This document shows positions 8,356 to 17,118 of a DNA stretch of 64,000 nt, in pieces (within the stretch, counting starts at the first letter, position 1; each line of letters opens with the position of its first letter). Location of the stretch: the NCBI RefSeq assembly GCF_002836205.1, contig NZ_PJBE01000013.1, positions 868,001 to 932,000 of the forward strand, given 5' to 3'. Under the pieces are notes generated by a model, which searched no databases, was not told the DNA's origin, and saw only the letters and a list, made by a program, of their open reading frames with translations. This DNA comes from Shewanella sp. Choline-02u-19. Lineage in GTDB: Bacteria; Pseudomonadota; Gammaproteobacteria; Enterobacterales; Shewanellaceae. Position numbers and translations under genes: made by a program.

Positions 8356-10614
8356 ATGCTAAATAAAGATCTTGAAGTCACCTTAAACCTGGCTTTTCAG
8401 CAAGCCAGAGATGCACGTCATGAATATATGACGGTTGAGCATCTATTGTTGGCGTTAATCGATAATCCGGCCGCACAAGAGGCGTTAGTTGCTTGCGGAG
8501 CAAACCTCGATAAACTCCGAGGCGAAGTCTCGAGTTTTATTCAACAAACTACGCCTATCATTTCCGATCCTGAAGAAGAGAAAGAAACTCAGCCCACGCT
8601 CGGTTTTCAGCGCGTTTTACAACGAGCCGTTTTTCATGTCCAATCATCTGGGCGTAACGAAGTTACTGGCGCAAATGTGTTAGTGGCTATCTTTAGCGAA
8701 CAAGAATCTCAAGCTGTTTATCTATTGCGCTCAGGCGATGTGACTCGTCTAGATGTGGTCAATTTCATTTCACACGGTTCGTCAAAAAATGATGTTGATA
8801 CCGATGCCGAACCCAATCGCATTGAAGATCAAACTGAGACGGAAGAAGAGCGCAGCATCTTGTCGCAATTTACCTCTAACTTGAATGAGTTAGCTAAAAA
8901 AGGTGAAATCGACCCATTGATTGGTCGCAGCGAAGAGATTGAACGTTCAATTCAGACCTTGTGTCGCCGCCGTAAGAATAACCCCTTGTTAGTGGGGGAA
9001 GCCGGTGTCGGTAAAACGGCAATTGCAGAAGGGCTAGCGTACCGTATCGTCAAGGATGAAGTGCCTGAAGTCATGAGTAAGGCAACGGTTTACTCGCTTG
9101 ATTTAGGAGCATTGCTTGCGGGGACTAAGTATCGTGGCGATTTTGAGAAACGCTTTAAAGGTTTGCTCAAAGAGCTTGCAAATGATAAACATGCGATTTT
9201 ATTTATCGACGAAATCCATACGATTATCGGTGCAGGCTCCGCATCTGGCGGCGTGATGGATGCCTCCAACTTACTTAAACCGCTGCTTTCAAGTGGTAAT
9301 TTAAGATGTATGGGCTCCACAACGTTCCAAGAGTACCAAAGTATTTTTGAGAAGGACCGTGCATTGGCACGTCGCTTCCAAAAAGTGGATATCAATGAGC
9401 CCTCTGTTGCTGAGACGACCAAAATCCTTCAAGGACTGAAGTCGAAATATGAAGAATATCATAATGTGCGCTACACGCAGGCGGCGTTGAGTGTTGCTGC
9501 AAAGCTGTCTGATAAGCACATTAACGATAGACATTTACCTGACAAAGCGATTGATGTGATCGATGAAGCGGGCGCTCGAATGGCGATGTTGCCTGCCAAT
9601 AAGCGTAAAAAAACCATCGGTCAAAGTGAAATCGAAACCATCATCGCAAAAATGGCGCGTATACCTGAGAAGTCGGTATCGAGTTCTGATAAGGATATGC
9701 TCAAGAACCTTGAGCGTAACCTTAAGATGGTCGTATTTGGGCAAGACATCGCGATTGAGGGGCTTAGTGCCGCTATTCGTCTATCTCGTAGTGGACTCGG
9801 CGGTGAGAATAAACCTGTCGGTAGCTTCTTGTTTGCCGGTCCTACTGGCGTCGGTAAAACGGAGGTGACGAGTCAGCTGGCTAAATGCCTTGGCCTTAGT
9901 CTTGTTAGATTTGATATGTCTGAATATATGGAAAGCCATACGGTGTCACGCCTGATTGGTGCTCCTCCTGGGTATGTCGGTTATGACCAAGGTGGCTTAT
10001 TAACCGATGCAGTGATTAAGAACCCACACTGTGTGGTATTGCTCGATGAAATAGAAAAAGCCCATCCCGACGTCTATAATCTGCTGCTGCAAGTGATGGA
10101 TCACGGTACGTTGACAGATAATAACGGCCGTAAAGCCGATTTTAGACATGTCACTGTCGTGATGACCACCAATGCTGGTGTACAGGAAACGGTTCGTAAA
10201 TCGATAGGTTTTAAGCAACAAGATCATACTCAAGATGCGTTATCGGAAATCAACAAGGTGTTCTCACCTGAATTCCGTAACCGTTTGGATTCCATTATCT
10301 GGTTTAACCACCTTGATATGACCGTTATTGCTAAGGTAGTTGATAAGTTCTTAGTCGAGTTACAAGCTCAGCTAGACGACAAGTCAGTGATGCTCCATGT
10401 CAGCGATGAAGCGAGAACCCTATTAGCGGCGAAAGGTTACGACAAGTCTATGGGAGCAAGGCCAATGGCGCGCGTAGTGACGGATTTAATCAAACGTCCA
10501 CTTGCAGATGCGATTCTATTTGGTGACCTTGAAAAAGGCGGTGTTGCCCATGTTGATGTGAAAGGCGATGAGATTGTGATTAAAGTTGAGTCACAGCAAA
10601 AAGCCATGCATTAA
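8356..10614 (+). CDS. clpA: ATP-dependent Clp protease ATP-binding subunit ClpA
   Basis: The 752-aa AAA+ unfoldase of ClpAP has N-domain repeats (residues 1-140), D1 Walker A GEAGVGKTA (about residue 213) and D2 Walker A GPTGVGKTE (about residue 494). Walker B boxes are ILFIDEIHT and VVLLDEIEKAHPDV. The ClpP-binding IGF loop is visible as SIGFKQQD. I place the start at ATG 8356, because the protein then opens MLNKDLEVTLNLAF like E. coli ClpA and a GGGGG site lies 7 bp upstream. An in-frame TTG at 8344 is less likely. It is co-transcribed with clpS. Confidence 0.96.
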   Translation: MLNKDLEVTLNLAFQQARDARHEYMTVEHLLLALIDNPAAQEALVACGANLDKLRGEVSSFIQQTTPIISDPEEEKETQPTLGFQRVLQRAVFHVQSSGRNEVTGANVLVAIFSEQESQAVYLLRSGDVTRLDVVNFISHGSSKNDVDTDAEPNRIEDQTETEEERSILSQFTSNLNELAKKGEIDPLIGRSEEIERSIQTLCRRRKNNPLLVGEAGVGKTAIAEGLAYRIVKDEVPEVMSKATVYSLDLGALLAGTKYRGDFEKRFKGLLKELANDKHAILFIDEIHTIIGAGSASGGVMDASNLLKPLLSSGNLRCMGSTTFQEYQSIFEKDRALARRFQKVDINEPSVAETTKILQGLKSKYEEYHNVRYTQAALSVAAKLSDKHINDRHLPDKAIDVIDEAGARMAMLPANKRKKTIGQSEIETIIAKMARIPEKSVSSSDKDMLKNLERNLKMVVFGQDIAIEGLSAAIRLSRSGLGGENKPVGSFLFAGPTGVGKTEVTSQLAKCLGLSLVRFDMSEYMESHTVSRLIGAPPGYVGYDQGGLLTDAVIKNPHCVVLLDEIEKAHPDVYNLLLQVMDHGTLTDNNGRKADFRHVTVVMTTNAGVQETVRKSIGFKQQDHTQDALSEINKVFSPEFRNRLDSIIWFNHLDMTVIAKVVDKFLVELQAQLDDKSVMLHVSDEARTLLAAKGYDKSMGARPMARVVTDLIKRPLADAILFGDLEKGGVAHVDVKGDEIVIKVESQQKAMH

Positions 10615-10706
10615 ATGCCGTTGAGTGGAGTCATCATTTGGCTCCATTCTTTGTTGATTGATAGCGATGCTTAGCATCGTTATCAAACATCACCGAATTG
10701 CAGATA

Positions 10707-10738
10707 ATAAAAAGCCGGCATAAGCCGGCTTTTTTTTC
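10707..10738 (+). terminator. Terminator between clpA and infA
   Basis: AAAAAGCCGGC, loop ATAA, GCCGGCTTTTTTTT. It is bidirectional and serves clpA (plus) and infA (minus). A second hairpin without a T-run (10658-10686, TTGATAGCGATGC and its complement) lies between it and the clpA stop. Confidence 0.88.
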
Positions 10739-10762
10739 GATACGTTATAGGCTAATAATAAC

Positions 10763-10981
10763 TTAGCGTGAACGGAAGACGATGCGTCCTTTGCTCAAAT
10801 CGTAAGGGGTCAGCTGAACCGTTACCTTGTCACCCGTAAGAATACGGATATAGTTTTTACGCATTTTTCCTGAAATGTGTGCCGTTACGACATGACCATT
10901 TTCAAGTTCTACACGAAACATTGTATTTGGCAAGGTTTCAAGGATTGTGCCTTGCATTTCAATGTTGTCTTCTTTCGCCAT
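10763..10981 (-). CDS. infA: Translation initiation factor IF-1
   Basis: The 72-aa S1-fold protein is the standard length of IF-1, opening MAKEDNIEMQGTILETLPNT and ending LSKGRIVFRSR. It binds the ribosomal A site during initiation. Linkage with clpA, aat and bpt is the usual gammaproteobacterial arrangement. It stands alone, 112 bp from the bpt stop. Confidence 0.98.
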   Translation of the reverse strand: MAKEDNIEMQGTILETLPNTMFRVELENGHVVTAHISGKMRKNYIRILTGDKVTVQLTPYDLSKGRIVFRSR

Positions 10982-11093
10982 TAATCAGTTATCCTGTTAG
11001 CCTTCAAATATTAAAAACGGGCATATCATGCCGTAAATTCACGTCACTGTAAAGAAAAGGTTGAGTGAACCACAGCTGTAGAGCCGTTATTGC

Positions 11094-11825
11094 TTAAATG
11101 TTTATGTTTTTGATCTTAATCTCTGTAACCCAGCCAGAACGCGTGAGAATTTGGTGGGGACGGTAGTCTCGTTTGTAATTCATCTTTCTAGAATCATCAA
11201 TTTGATAGCCTAAATATAAAAATTGTTTCTGCATCATTTTGGCTATCTTGGTTTGCAGCAATATTAACAGACTTCCTAAAGATCGTTTATGCTCATTTGG
11301 ATCAAAATAGCTATAAATGGCAGATAAACTGTTCGGAAGCACATCTGTGACTGCTACACCAATCAGTTTGTCAGCGATAGATAGCTCTATAAACACTGGT
11401 TGAGTCCAATTTGCGGTGGCAAAACTATCGTACTGTTCTGGTGTGGCAGGGTACATTGGACCGTCTAAATGGCGTGTATTAACATATCGCTCATATAAGG
11501 CATATTGCTCATCTGTTTTATGATCGACAATTTTCCAGCTTAAATCTTGATTATTTTTTAGGGTGCGCTTTTGTCTTTTTGATAACTTGAATTCATCGAT
11601 TTCAAGTCTAATGGGTAAACATGCGTTGCAGTGAGGGCATTGTGGTTTATAGATCATACTGCTGCTGCGACGAAAACCTAACGCCAGTAGCTGCTCAAAT
11701 AATCCCGCATCAATGATATCCTCTTGCAATACTAAGAGTTGCTCTTGTTGCTCCTCTAGGTAGCTACAAGGAAAGATTTTGGTTTTTCCAACCGTGACAG
11801 GTCTAGATTTAGAGTTAGAGTTCAA
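11094..11825 (-). CDS. bpt: Aspartate/glutamate leucyltransferase (arginyltransferase family)
   Basis: The 243-aa protein belongs to the ATE1/Bpt family. The N-terminal PCSYLEEQQEQLLVLQED, the Cys pair CPHCNACLPIRLE (about residues 64-76), DGPMYPATPEQYDSF-like and YSYFDPNEHKRSLGSLLI segments are conserved. Bacterial Bpt transfers leucine to N-terminal Asp or Glu, creating ClpS-recognised N-degrons. It overlaps the 3' end of aat by 11 bp, so the two transferases feeding ClpS/ClpA form one operon. Confidence 0.92.
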   Translation of the reverse strand: MNSNSKSRPVTVGKTKIFPCSYLEEQQEQLLVLQEDIIDAGLFEQLLALGFRRSSSMIYKPQCPHCNACLPIRLEIDEFKLSKRQKRTLKNNQDLSWKIVDHKTDEQYALYERYVNTRHLDGPMYPATPEQYDSFATANWTQPVFIELSIADKLIGVAVTDVLPNSLSAIYSYFDPNEHKRSLGSLLILLQTKIAKMMQKQFLYLGYQIDDSRKMNYKRDYRPHQILTRSGWVTEIKIKNINI

Positions 11826-12525
11826 TCGGTACCTCTGCAGTTAACCAGCTGTTCGGGTTAACGTTGCCGTCTCTTAGGTGCTTAAGGAGCGCGAGAAAAT
11901 CTTTTCGTGTTATTGCTTTTGCGCCCAAGCTGTCCAAGTGTGGGTTAACCACTTGTGCATCAATGAGTTTAAAGCCACACCGTATTAGGTGTTGCTGTAA
12001 TAAGATCATAGCAGCTTTAGAGGCATTAGTACGAAGGTGGAACATCGATTCTCCGCAAAAAACTTGTCCAATAGCCAGCCCATAAAGGCCTCCAATGAGG
12101 CTGCCTTCTTCCCATACTTCAATTGAGTGAGCATGGCCTTGATGATGCAACTTAAGATAAGCCTGCTGAATATCATCTGAAATCCAGGTTTCATCTTGCT
12201 TAGCTCTTGGGGCTGCGCAAGCTTGAATGACAGCGGAAAACTGTTTGTTAATGCTATAGGTCCACTTTTGTTTTTTTAAATGTTTCAATAAGCTACGGCT
12301 TATTTTTAAATTTCCGGGAACAAAAACCGCACGCGGATCGGGAGACCACCACAAAATGGGATCATCTTGATTAAACCAAGGGAAAATCCCATTGTAGTAA
12401 GCATTTAGCAGCCTTTCAGGTTGCAGATCGCCACCAACCGCGAGTAGCCCATTAGGGTCGCTTAGCGCTTGCTCTGCTGGTGGAAAATCTTGTTGATCTT
12501 GATTTAAATAGGACAGTGAGTTCAC
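11815..12525 (-). CDS. aat: Leucyl/phenylalanyl-tRNA-protein transferase
   Basis: Aat attaches Leu or Phe to N-terminal Lys or Arg of proteins for ClpAPS degradation. The 236-aa product has the family blocks FPPAEQALSDPNGLLAVGGDL, the YYNGIFPWFNQDDPILWWSP motif (residues 43-62) and GEMF-like GESMFH plus DAQV near the C-terminus. The start appears to be GTG at 12525. It precedes and overlaps bpt. Confidence 0.95.
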   Translation of the reverse strand: MNSLSYLNQDQQDFPPAEQALSDPNGLLAVGGDLQPERLLNAYYNGIFPWFNQDDPILWWSPDPRAVFVPGNLKISRSLLKHLKKQKWTYSINKQFSAVIQACAAPRAKQDETWISDDIQQAYLKLHHQGHAHSIEVWEEGSLIGGLYGLAIGQVFCGESMFHLRTNASKAAMILLQQHLIRCGFKLIDAQVVNPHLDSLGAKAITRKDFLALLKHLRDGNVNPNSWLTAEVPIEL

Positions 12526-12572
12526 AATTGAGTAAAATTAGGCAATGTACATACCTTTAAGTTAGCGGAAAA

Positions 12573-13055
12573 ATGCATATGTTGAAACCTCATCTTATTG
12601 TTTTTACGGTTATCAGTTTATTATTTAGTATACCCCAACTAAGCGCTGCGCCTTATGATCGTAATCAGGCTGTTCCAGTTGAAAAAGTTGAATTTGGTCA
12701 AGTGGTTTCGGTAAGAAACATTACCGAGAAGCAATTGGTTGAAGATCGCAATACTGGCTGGAAGACATTTGGGGGGGCGTTAATTGGTGGTGTTGTAGGG
12801 CATCAATTTGGCGGTGGTTCAGGCCAAGATGTCGCGACAGTCTTGGGCGCGCTTCTAGGTGCTGGTATAGGTAATCGCTACGGTGATAGCTCATATTATC
12901 AAGAGCTTAAGTTAGTTGAAATGATGATTACCTTAGACACGGGTGAACAAGTGATGGTGATCCAAGACTTAGATCAAGGGATGATTTTTAACGTCAATGA
13001 TGACGTTAGAGTGGTTTATCTTAAAGGCTACGTCAGAGTCGACCAGCAGATGTGA
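12573..13055 (+). CDS. Glycine-zipper envelope protein, SlyB/Pcp-like
   Basis: This 160-aa exported protein has a signal peptide (hydrophobic LIVFTVISLLFSIPQLSAA, no lipobox cysteine). A glycine-zipper segment follows, GGALIGGVVGHQFGGGSGQD to GALLGAGIGNRYGD (about residues 65-108), typical of 17-kDa-antigen/SlyB-type proteins that sit in the outer membrane. The C-terminal part is a beta-rich domain ending in DDVRVVYLKGYVRV. Unlike SlyB it lacks an obvious lipoprotein Cys. The precise role is unknown. It is divergent from aat, with 47 bp between, and followed by a terminator. Confidence 0.8.
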   Translation: MHMLKPHLIVFTVISLLFSIPQLSAAPYDRNQAVPVEKVEFGQVVSVRNITEKQLVEDRNTGWKTFGGALIGGVVGHQFGGGSGQDVATVLGALLGAGIGNRYGDSSYYQELKLVEMMITLDTGEQVMVIQDLDQGMIFNVNDDVRVVYLKGYVRVDQQM

Positions 13056-13084
13056 TTGGCATTGTGGCATCGGATTTTACCCAT

Positions 13085-13118
13085 AGGCGCAGCTTGATAA
13101 AGCGGCGCCTTTATTTTT
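13085..13118 (+). terminator. Terminator after the glycine-zipper gene
   Basis: An AGGCGC...GGCGCCT stem with a 13-nt loop, followed by TTATTTTT, starts 30 bp past the stop codon. Confidence 0.6.
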
Positions 13119-13557
13119 AGTCGGAACAAAATTAGTGGCGCTTCGCCCATTCTTTTGTAAAGGGCAAAGTGCTTGCGTCCGCTCTTGATTTCATAAGAGT
13201 TAATCCCTCAGGGCTCCAGATGAAGTTGTTGATCTTCTGACTATTTTTTTAAAATCGTTATCGCCTCTATTTGCCATCTGCTTAGGCAAGATACCTAAAT
13301 TCCTTGAAGTCCATATATGGATGCACGAGAAAGACTATGGCCGAGCCCTCATGTTTCTGCTTTATCAAAGCGCTTTAAATCAGTATTTTATGGTGGCTTC
13401 TATAACGTCCTATTATTTGATGCACAGCCTCTAGCAGCGGTCACTCGAACCTGAGAGCCTAGAACATCGGTTCCCCTGCAATGCAAAACTAGGCTAGGTG
13501 CCGTTCTCGGAAGTATACGTTTTAACCACGTGCTATAGCGCACATACTGAGGATACC
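13119..13557. other. Intergenic accessory DNA without recognisable genes
   Basis: Across this stretch all frames are broken and I find no ORF with a plausible start. It carries no attC-like or transposon end that I can define. It separates the core-type glycine-zipper gene from the lone AAA ATPase, so it is the probable left flank of a small acquired patch. Confidence 0.4.
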
Positions 13558-13599
13558 TTGGTAGTACCCTCGACTATGTTGGTAGTATTCTCTACGACG
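13558..13599. repeat. Two adjacent 21-bp direct repeats upstream of the AAA gene
   Basis: TTGGTAGTACCCTCGACTATG is followed directly by TTGGTAGTATTCTCTACGACG, sharing the TTGGTAGTA start and the CTC-AC core. They end 31 bp before the ATG of the AAA ATPase. Placement suggests an operator or iteron-like binding site for a regulator. No function is shown. Confidence 0.5.
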
Positions 13600-13630
13600 T
13601 CCATTAGGCATTTATAAGAGAGATAAGTAA

Positions 13631-14821
13631 ATGAACGCGTTATTACTACAAGTAAAGACACTCACCAACGGTGATCCTTTGTTGACAGCTGTCATTGTCG
13701 GAGTATTGACATTAACGTTAAGTGGACTAGTGGGCTATATGTTAAAAGGCATCCCCTCGAAGATGTTAAGCTGGGTCAGTAGCCTGCTGTCGATACGGCT
13801 GACTATAGACGACAGCCAGCAGGCGCGTACAGAGGTATTCAATAAACTGTCCTTTCTGATAAGTAACACTACCGTTCCGCTGTTTTCACGCTCTATCTCT
13901 GAGGCTGTGTACTTTGACTATCGTGCGAGTTATGACGGTCTTATCAGTGTTAAATCTATTGGTTACGGCATGCACATGTTTAAATACGATGGTTGCTTCA
14001 TGCTGGCAACTCGGTCCAAGGTCGATAGCACTATGCCGTACGATACTATTACTATAGCGGTACCATGGTGGTCGAGAGATAAACTATATAGTTTTTTAGA
14101 AGATGTTCGTGGAGACATATCTACTGAGCCAAAGGTTAATATTTTCGAGGACACAGAATGGTGTCGCTATGGCACATTGAAGTCATCAGGTTTTAGAGAA
14201 TTAGTGCTAGATGGAGGGTTTAAGCAGGAGCTACTTCGTGAAGTAGGTAACTTTGCAAGTAGAGATAAATCGGTTGTAAGTAAGCTAACCTTACTGCTAC
14301 ATGGACGAACGGGTACCGGTAAGACGGGTATAGCTAGAGCCTTAGCCGTTGAGTATGGTCGCGATCTATACATACTTAATCTTTCTACTGTAAACGATGT
14401 CACTGTTCATAAGGCGATTAGAAAGATACCGCCTGGAGCCATGTTGTTAATAGAAGACTGTGACTGTGTAAAGGCTACGGTATCACGTGCTGCAGAAAGT
14501 AACGTAGATAATCCGCCGCTAACCTTAGGTGGCGTACTTAACGCGCTAGACGGAGTCATTCCTCTTGAAGACTGCCTTGTAATAATGACCACTAACCATC
14601 TTGAAAGTCTCGATCCTGCGTTGATACGTAAAGGTCGTGTAGATGTCAGTATTGAAGTACCGCTTATAAGTGCAAAACAAATCAATGAAGACTACCAGGA
14701 GCGTTTTGGCGCAGTTATCAATAGAACTGAACCTATGTTAGGTTGTGAAGTATATGAACTCCATCGTAGAGCCAGCTTAAGGTATGGTGTGTGTTGTAAG
14801 CCTCTAGGTCTATTAGGGTAA
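13631..14821 (+). CDS. Bcs1-like membrane-anchored AAA ATPase
   Basis: The 396-aa protein has one transmembrane segment near residues 17-38 and a middle domain of about 170 residues. A single AAA domain follows: Walker A GRTGTGKTG (225-233), Walker B MLLIEDCD (271-278), sensor TTNH (320-323) and Arg finger region LIRKGRVD (331-338). The runs GGVLNALDGV and TTNHLESLDPALIRKGRVD closely resemble mitochondrial Bcs1, which translocates a folded iron-sulfur protein. Bacterial and phage relatives are mostly uncharacterised. It has no partner gene nearby and lies between unexplained DNA and a transposase remnant. Its frequent CTA, GTA and ATA codons look unlike its neighbours. The C-terminal region after the AAA core is short. 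Confidence 0.8.
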   Translation: MNALLLQVKTLTNGDPLLTAVIVGVLTLTLSGLVGYMLKGIPSKMLSWVSSLLSIRLTIDDSQQARTEVFNKLSFLISNTTVPLFSRSISEAVYFDYRASYDGLISVKSIGYGMHMFKYDGCFMLATRSKVDSTMPYDTITIAVPWWSRDKLYSFLEDVRGDISTEPKVNIFEDTEWCRYGTLKSSGFRELVLDGGFKQELLREVGNFASRDKSVVSKLTLLLHGRTGTGKTGIARALAVEYGRDLYILNLSTVNDVTVHKAIRKIPPGAMLLIEDCDCVKATVSRAAESNVDNPPLTLGGVLNALDGVIPLEDCLVIMTTNHLESLDPALIRKGRVDVSIEVPLISAKQINEDYQERFGAVINRTEPMLGCEVYELHRRASLRYGVCCKPLGLLG

Positions 14822-14916
14822 AATATGCCGCGTACATAAAAGAAAGGGGAGCAGAGCTTGATGGCTCCTCACGAATTTAAAAACTAGCTTGTACTGCTTA
14901 GTTAAGGATGGCGCTC

Positions 14917-15012
14917 ATGACCTCTGCAAGACGAACCCTAATCGATGCTGAGACGACGCCTTTCTATTACATCATAACCCCTTGTATTAGAAGAGCTTAT
15001 CTCCAAAAATAA
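14917..15012 (+). pseudogene. N-terminal remnant of a REP-associated-type (Y1) transposase
   Basis: A 31-codon ORF, opening MTSARRTLIDAETTPFYY and ending in TAA, aligns with the N-terminus of the intact transposases at 36805 and 38058 (MPRSRRTLISIEDTPYYH). The rest of the gene is missing. The fragment shows that the same transposase family has been active at this second locus next to the AAA gene. The remaining bases between 14822 and 15165 show nothing else. Confidence 0.7.
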
Positions 15013-15165
15013 ATTAAATTCAGCTAAACGACGCCGTTGCTTTAATTGGAGTATGGGTGGGTTACTTATGGTGATAATACCTATGATTGTGATATGAGTA
15101 TCCCAGCTGTATTTTCTGCTACAGATGCCTAATAACGAAGTTACATTATTATTTTTACCAAGTAC

Positions 15166-15816
15166 TTACTGTCCAAAAACAAATGATTGCTCATTCTCTA
15201 GCCAAGTCGGGAATTTTTGCATAACCGTGATAAATTCATCACTTTGAAGGTGGTTAGCTAGCCATAGTTGTACATTTTTATAAGCGGATTGCTCGAACCA
15301 AGCTTTGTCGACATGAGCAAATTGCCTAATAAAAGGGTAGATGGCGTAGTCTGCAATACAGGGGGTCGCCCGTAAAAGCTGAGGGTGTTTGCTCAACAGA
15401 TTCTCCAGCTGGGCGATAAACACTTCACCTTGCTCACGATAATACTGCTCATTGTATTCGGGGTGACGGTCGGCATATTTGTATTTATCTAGCCAAGATT
15501 TAAAAACCTGATCATTATAATCAATCAGTGCTTTAGCCGCTTCTTGCTTGTCGCTCGTCGCTGTTAGAAGTAGATCGTGGGGATCATTTTGCGCCAGTGC
15601 CCAACACATGATCTCAAAGCTCTCTTCAATCACTTCGCCATTTTGTAAAATTAATACTGGAACTGTGCCTTTAGGAGACGCTAAAAGCATCGCCTCTGGT
15701 TTATGTTTTAATACAATTTCACGCAAGCTAACAGGGGATTTTGCGAGAACTAGACCGAGCCTAGCGCGCATAGCGTAAGGGCAGCGTCGAAATGAATATA
15801 ATGTGGGTAAGGTCAT
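15166..15816 (-). CDS. Glutathione S-transferase-like protein
   Basis: The 216-aa protein has an N-terminal thioredoxin-like fold. TLYSFRRCPYAMRARLGL has the CPYA active-site-like motif at residues 13-16, the cis-Pro segment GTVPVL is at about 50-55, and an ESFEIM motif follows. The C-terminal half is an all-helical GST domain. The cysteine motif suggests a glutaredoxin-like or omega/beta-type thiol transferase rather than a conjugating GST; the substrate is not known. It is monocistronic, divergent from trhO. Confidence 0.8.
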   Translation of the reverse strand: MTLPTLYSFRRCPYAMRARLGLVLAKSPVSLREIVLKHKPEAMLLASPKGTVPVLILQNGEVIEESFEIMCWALAQNDPHDLLLTATSDKQEAAKALIDYNDQVFKSWLDKYKYADRHPEYNEQYYREQGEVFIAQLENLLSKHPQLLRATPCIADYAIYPFIRQFAHVDKAWFEQSAYKNVQLWLANHLQSDEFITVMQKFPTWLENEQSFVFGQ

Positions 15817-16085
15817 AATAATATTATTTGAATAAAAACTAGGGGGCTATTTTTAACTGACTTAAGTGAAATAACAATCAATATTCGATTTTACGCGAAT
15901 GGTTAGCGTAAAAAATAAGACAACTTATTAAGAAAAATTCGATTAACCTTACTTTTTGTACCTGTTTGTTCTGATGTGATTCAGGTAGACTCCGCGCTTA
16001 ATTTTGCGTAGTGGCTCACATTTTGTCGCTGCAGTACTAAATGCACTGAAGATTAAGCTTCAGCGAGCAGTAATAAGAGGTTTTT

Positions 16086-17069
16086 ATGTCAAAAGTTGTT
16101 GTCTGTGCTATGTATAAGTTTGTGTCACTTCCTGAGTTTGAAAACATCCAAAAACCATTACTCAGTGTGATGGAAGCGTTGGGTGTTAAAGGCACATTGT
16201 TATTGGCAAACGAAGGTATCAATGGCACGGTTGCTGGCTCTCAAGCTGCAATTGATGCACTGCTCGCATGGTTATCGTCACAACCCGGGCTAGACAACAT
16301 CGTGCACAAACTGTCTTTTGATGACGATATGCCTTTCTATCGCACTAAAGTTAAGCTTAAAAAAGAGATCGTGACCATGGGCGTCGAAGGTATTGACCCT
16401 AACAAAGTGGTGGGCACTTATGTTAAGCCAAAAGATTGGAACGCCCTGATTTCAGATCCTGAAGTGCTTTTGGTCGACACTCGTAATGACTACGAAGTCC
16501 AAATTGGTACCTTTAAAAATGCACTCGACCCACAAACAACCGCGTTTAGAGAGTTCCCTGAATACGTTAAGCAAAACCTTGACCCAGCTAAGCATAAAAA
16601 AGTAGCTATGTTTTGTACGGGTGGTATTCGCTGCGAAAAATCGACTGCTTACTTAAAAGAGCAGGGTTTTGATGATGTTTACCATCTTGAAGGTGGTATT
16701 TTGAAATACCTTGAAGAAGTTAAGCAGGAAGAAAGCTTGTGGGAAGGTGAGTGCTTTGTGTTTGATAATCGCGTCGCCGTTAATCATGATCTTGAAAAAG
16801 GTCAGTATGACCAATGTAATGCTTGCCGTATGCCTATCACCGTAGAAGAGAAAGCGTCAGCTCAGTTTGAGCAAGGTGTTAGCTGCCCTCATTGCATCGA
16901 CACTGTGACCGATAAGCAACGTGAACGTTTTTTAGAGCGCGAGCGTCAGGTGCAATTATCAAAACAGCGTGGTGAAGCACATATCGGTAGCGATGTGAGC
17001 CAGGTAATAGAGTCTCGTAGAGCTAAGAAAGAGCAGCTTAAAAAAGCTCAAAATGAAAAAAATCTATAA
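16086..17069 (+). CDS. trhO: tRNA uridine(34) hydroxylase, rhodanese domain
   Basis: The 327-aa YceA/TrhO family protein makes 5-hydroxyuridine at tRNA position 34 in an oxygen-dependent way. It has an N-terminal acylphosphatase-like domain (residues 1-100, LANEGINGTVAGS) and a rhodanese domain with active-site CTGGIRCEKS (Cys about 179). A C-terminal Cys-rich segment (CNACRMPI, CPHCID) follows. A GAGG RBS precedes ATG. A strong terminator follows. Confidence 0.94.
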   Translation: MSKVVVCAMYKFVSLPEFENIQKPLLSVMEALGVKGTLLLANEGINGTVAGSQAAIDALLAWLSSQPGLDNIVHKLSFDDDMPFYRTKVKLKKEIVTMGVEGIDPNKVVGTYVKPKDWNALISDPEVLLVDTRNDYEVQIGTFKNALDPQTTAFREFPEYVKQNLDPAKHKKVAMFCTGGIRCEKSTAYLKEQGFDDVYHLEGGILKYLEEVKQEESLWEGECFVFDNRVAVNHDLEKGQYDQCNACRMPITVEEKASAQFEQGVSCPHCIDTVTDKQRERFLERERQVQLSKQRGEAHIGSDVSQVIESRRAKKEQLKKAQNEKNL

Positions 17070-17088
17070 CGAGCACTCCAGTTAAACG

Positions 17089-17117
17089 AAAGGCAGCCTA
17101 GGCTGCCTTTTTTAGTT
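17089..17117. terminator. Bidirectional terminator between trhO and the slipin gene
   Basis: AAAGGCAGCC, TA, GGCTGCCTTT followed by TTTAG-TTTTT. It ends both convergent transcripts. Confidence 0.85.
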
Positions 17118-17118
17118 T

